Assembly: GCF_002000245.1 (NCBI RefSeq)
Contig: NZ_MTCM01000002.1
Coordinates: 124,001 to 188,000 of the forward strand
DNA: 64,000 nucleotides
DNA from: Sphingobacterium sp. CZ-UAM
GTDB lineage: Bacteria > Bacteroidota > Bacteroidia > Sphingobacteriales > Sphingobacteriaceae
Reading direction: 5' to 3'
The notes under the pieces were generated by a model. That model saw only the letters and a list, made by a program, of their open reading frames with translations, had not been told where the DNA came from and did no database searches. A program made the translations under genes and the position numbers. Shown piece after piece: positions 62,709 to 64,000 of this stretch; positions within the stretch are counted from its first letter, which is position 1; each line of letters starts with the position of its first letter.

Positions 62709-63206
62709 CTAAAAATTCTGTGAATCGGCAGAAGGGCCGTAACTTGATGGTAAAGGAATATTATTCAGCCTATAGTAGACACCTAGTTGTGCCCTGTGAT
62801 GTGTGATCTGATTTAAAGAGTGACGGATTGCCTCATATTTTGTCCAGCTTGCCAGTTTTTGCCCCGCATTCTTGATCGTCCAACTTGGATTTAAATCATC
62901 TTCGACTGCATTTTCCAAGGCTATTTTGCCCGCTTCATAGTCTTGGTCTAATTTCTGGAGCAATTCTTCACGCGTTGATAGGATAGTGGGTGTATAACCT
63001 CCATCAGCAAAGTCGAGTTCAGTTGTTTTTAAAATTGTACTTGGCCATTCAAACACCTCCACTAAATGCGTAGCTAAGGGCATTATTTTCATGCTTTTTT
63101 CATGTGGGGCATAGTCATTTTTGCCTTCTGGAAAAAGTTCAATAAAATTTTTGGTGATCTGGTACTCATTTTCAAGTTCAGATTTTAGTTGTTGAAGTGT
63201 GTTCAT
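62709..63206 (-). CDS. DinB-family protein
   Basis: A 165-aa four-helix-bundle protein of the DinB/YfiT superfamily. The metal-binding histidines are at the expected places: His47 in MPLATHLVEVFEWP and His136/His137 in NQITHHRAQLGVYYRLN. EKSMKIMPLATHL and the C-terminal IPLPSSYGPSAD are typical. Superfamily members include thiol-dependent S-transferases acting with bacillithiol or mycothiol; the role here is unknown. It is encoded alone. Unlike the relative at 9223-9747 it retains the full metal site. Confidence 0.92.
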   Translation of the reverse strand: MNTLQQLKSELENEYQITKNFIELFPEGKNDYAPHEKSMKIMPLATHLVEVFEWPSTILKTTELDFADGGYTPTILSTREELLQKLDQDYEAGKIALENAVEDDLNPSWTIKNAGQKLASWTKYEAIRHSLNQITHHRAQLGVYYRLNNIPLPSSYGPSADSQNF

Positions 63207-63826
63207 CTTGTTTTGGAATATATTAGTTTAATTTTAGATGTATTCATCTTGTTTTTTTCCATCCTTTTAAACAAAGAATCAGTCATTCTGTTTTTTGTAT
63301 GCTAGGTCAAAGATAGGTTTGGATATTGACAGCTATATGTCAGTATGGATTCGGAGGAAAGAGATTTTTACAAAAAAACCGCTTGAAGCAGGGAACTTCA
63401 AGCGGTCTAACCTAACCAATTATTAACCTAAATTATGAGTTTTATATCATGCGATTTCTGTGCCAAAGATCATTTTTGACAGGTGCCGTAACGTAACAAA
63501 TCTATTGTTTTTGGTTTAAGTGGATAACGGGCAGACTTTGGGTGATATAGTCAGCGTGATATCGCTTTGCTTTTCATTATTAAGACGCAAAAAAATAAGG
63601 CGAGAGCAATGAAAAAGCACTGCTAAATGTGAATAATATTGTTTTTGATGTTGTTTTCAATAAAATTTATGGTTTTATCAACCTGTTGTTGTGTTTTATA
63701 TTGTTTATGGCGAATATTGTTGTAGCGTTTTTTGTCTTTCCATATCGTCATACTGACAAAAAGAAGGGGATGATATGAAGGTAGGAGGATGAATATTGTG
63801 TAATAAACCAAAATAAATATAAAAAA
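63207..63826. other. Long intergenic region before dsbD-like gene
   Basis: About 620 bp. A strong minus-strand terminator lies at 63378-63406. Just after it on the plus strand is CTAACCAATTATTAACCTAA and then ATG, a phrase like those preceding Bacteroidota starts. The frame here (63436-63480) is only 14 codons (MSFISCDFCAKDHF). A minus-strand frame at 63623-63811 (62 codons) is weak. No family is recognised. Confidence 0.4.
63378..63406 (-). terminator. Minus-strand intrinsic terminator
   Basis: ACCGCTTGAAG (63378-63388) pairs with CTTCAAGCGGT (63396-63406). On the minus strand it is followed at once by a T7 run. No confident minus-strand gene lies before it. Confidence 0.7.
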
Positions 63827-64000
63827 ATGAAAAAACTAGTATTGTTAATGACTGCGGTTATTTTTATGATAACTGCCGCCTTTGCTCAGATTCACAAACC
63901 GGTAAAATGGACTGTAGCTAGCAAAAAGCTGAACAACAAAGAGGCAATCGTCTATGTAAAAGCGACCATTCAAAACGGCTGGCATATTTATTCGCAAAAC
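63827..64000 (+). CDS. DsbD-domain (thiol:disulfide interchange) protein, partial
   Basis: Only the first 58 residues are inside the window. MKKLVLLMTAVIFMITAAFA is a signal peptide, cleaved near AFAQ. The mature start IHKPVKWTVASKKLNNKEAI and VKATIQNGWHIYSQN match the N-terminal domain of protein-disulfide reductase DsbD-type proteins, especially the WHIYSQN phrase. In the family this domain receives electrons from the membrane part and passes them to periplasmic thioredoxin-like proteins. Whether a membrane and thioredoxin domain follow cannot be seen. Length and function beyond this point are open. Confidence 0.8.
   Translation, partial: MKKLVLLMTAVIFMITAAFAQIHKPVKWTVASKKLNNKEAIVYVKATIQNGWHIYSQN

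Noticed and set aside
63623..63811. 62-codon minus-strand frame
   Set aside because: Composition is that of AT-rich spacer (many Asn, Ile, Lys); no homolog recognised. Kept only as a possibility under the terminator finding.
1..64000. CRISPR array, tRNA, rRNA, prophage or complete insertion sequence
   Set aside because: No regularly spaced repeats, cloverleaf sequences, rRNA signatures, integrase/transposase or phage genes were seen on reading both strands; a dedicated tRNA scan was not possible.

Overview
The window looks like chromosomal DNA of a member of the Bacteroidota, most likely Sphingobacteriaceae and plausibly Sphingobacterium. This is inferred from gene content and signal style, not from a marker gene. 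The bases are AT-rich, Shine-Dalgarno signals are mostly weak, and several genes are preceded by the Bacteroidota -7 box TAnnTTTG. Typical phylum genes are present: LytTR response regulators with LytS-type kinases, TPR-kinase and TPR-HTH proteins, DUF4965-type glutaminase, DUF2931, an M56 sensor protease with BlaI, and GH20. I see no rRNA, tRNA, CRISPR array, complete insertion sequence or phage module.

Layout. 0-5 kb: a small orphan gene with a long leader, a DUF3050 protein, a BlaI-type repressor with an M56 protease/amidase fusion behind a three-box operator, and a secreted serine hydrolase. 5-9.2 kb: a TolC/EmrA/EmrB-like efflux operon followed by the fossil end of another tolC. 9.2-20.8 kb: single metabolic and stress genes (DinB-like, HAD, Crp/Fnr regulator, second serine hydrolase, oleate hydratase with an AraC regulator, GNAT, VOC, DUF4180, DyP peroxidase, methyltransferase, penicillin-acylase-like Ntn hydrolase). 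20.9-28.6 kb: a tolC-RND-adaptor operon diverging from a LytS/LytTR two-component pair. 28.6-31.8 kb: OsmC, a second Crp/Fnr regulator, and a LysR regulator diverging from an mdaB-ygiN-like quinone-protection pair. 32.5-35.2 kb: a tight paiB-paiA-yggS-amidotransferase operon. 35.4-38.3 kb: GNAT, and an EamA exporter diverging from a MocR regulator. 38.3-42.8 kb: a disrupted mechanosensitive channel gene and a glutaminase-family protein. 42.9-50.8 kb: DUF1062, a secreted orphan protein, a TPR kinase/LytTR pair with a candidate operator, VOC, HPP and GNAT. 51-57.2 kb: a DUF2931 membrane protein, a TPR-HTH regulator, a YceI lipoprotein diverging from HxlR, GNAT and an orphan. 57.4-64 kb: a frameshifted GH20 hexosaminidase, a glycolipid-binding protein with a GT39-like glycosyltransferase, a second DinB protein, and the start of a DsbD-domain protein.

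The main theme is envelope and stress adaptation under local regulators: two efflux systems, quinone and peroxide protection, polyamine acetylation, and regulators placed beside their probable targets. Three genes are visibly decayed: the tolC remnant, the mscS-like gene with an out-of-frame deletion, and GH20 with a one-base shift in an A7 run. I did not find a clearly undescribed defence or biosynthetic system. The best leads are the M56-amidase fusion with an altered amidase active site, the LytTR pair with its dyad next to an orphan secreted gene, the four-gene pai operon, and the GH20 slippage site.
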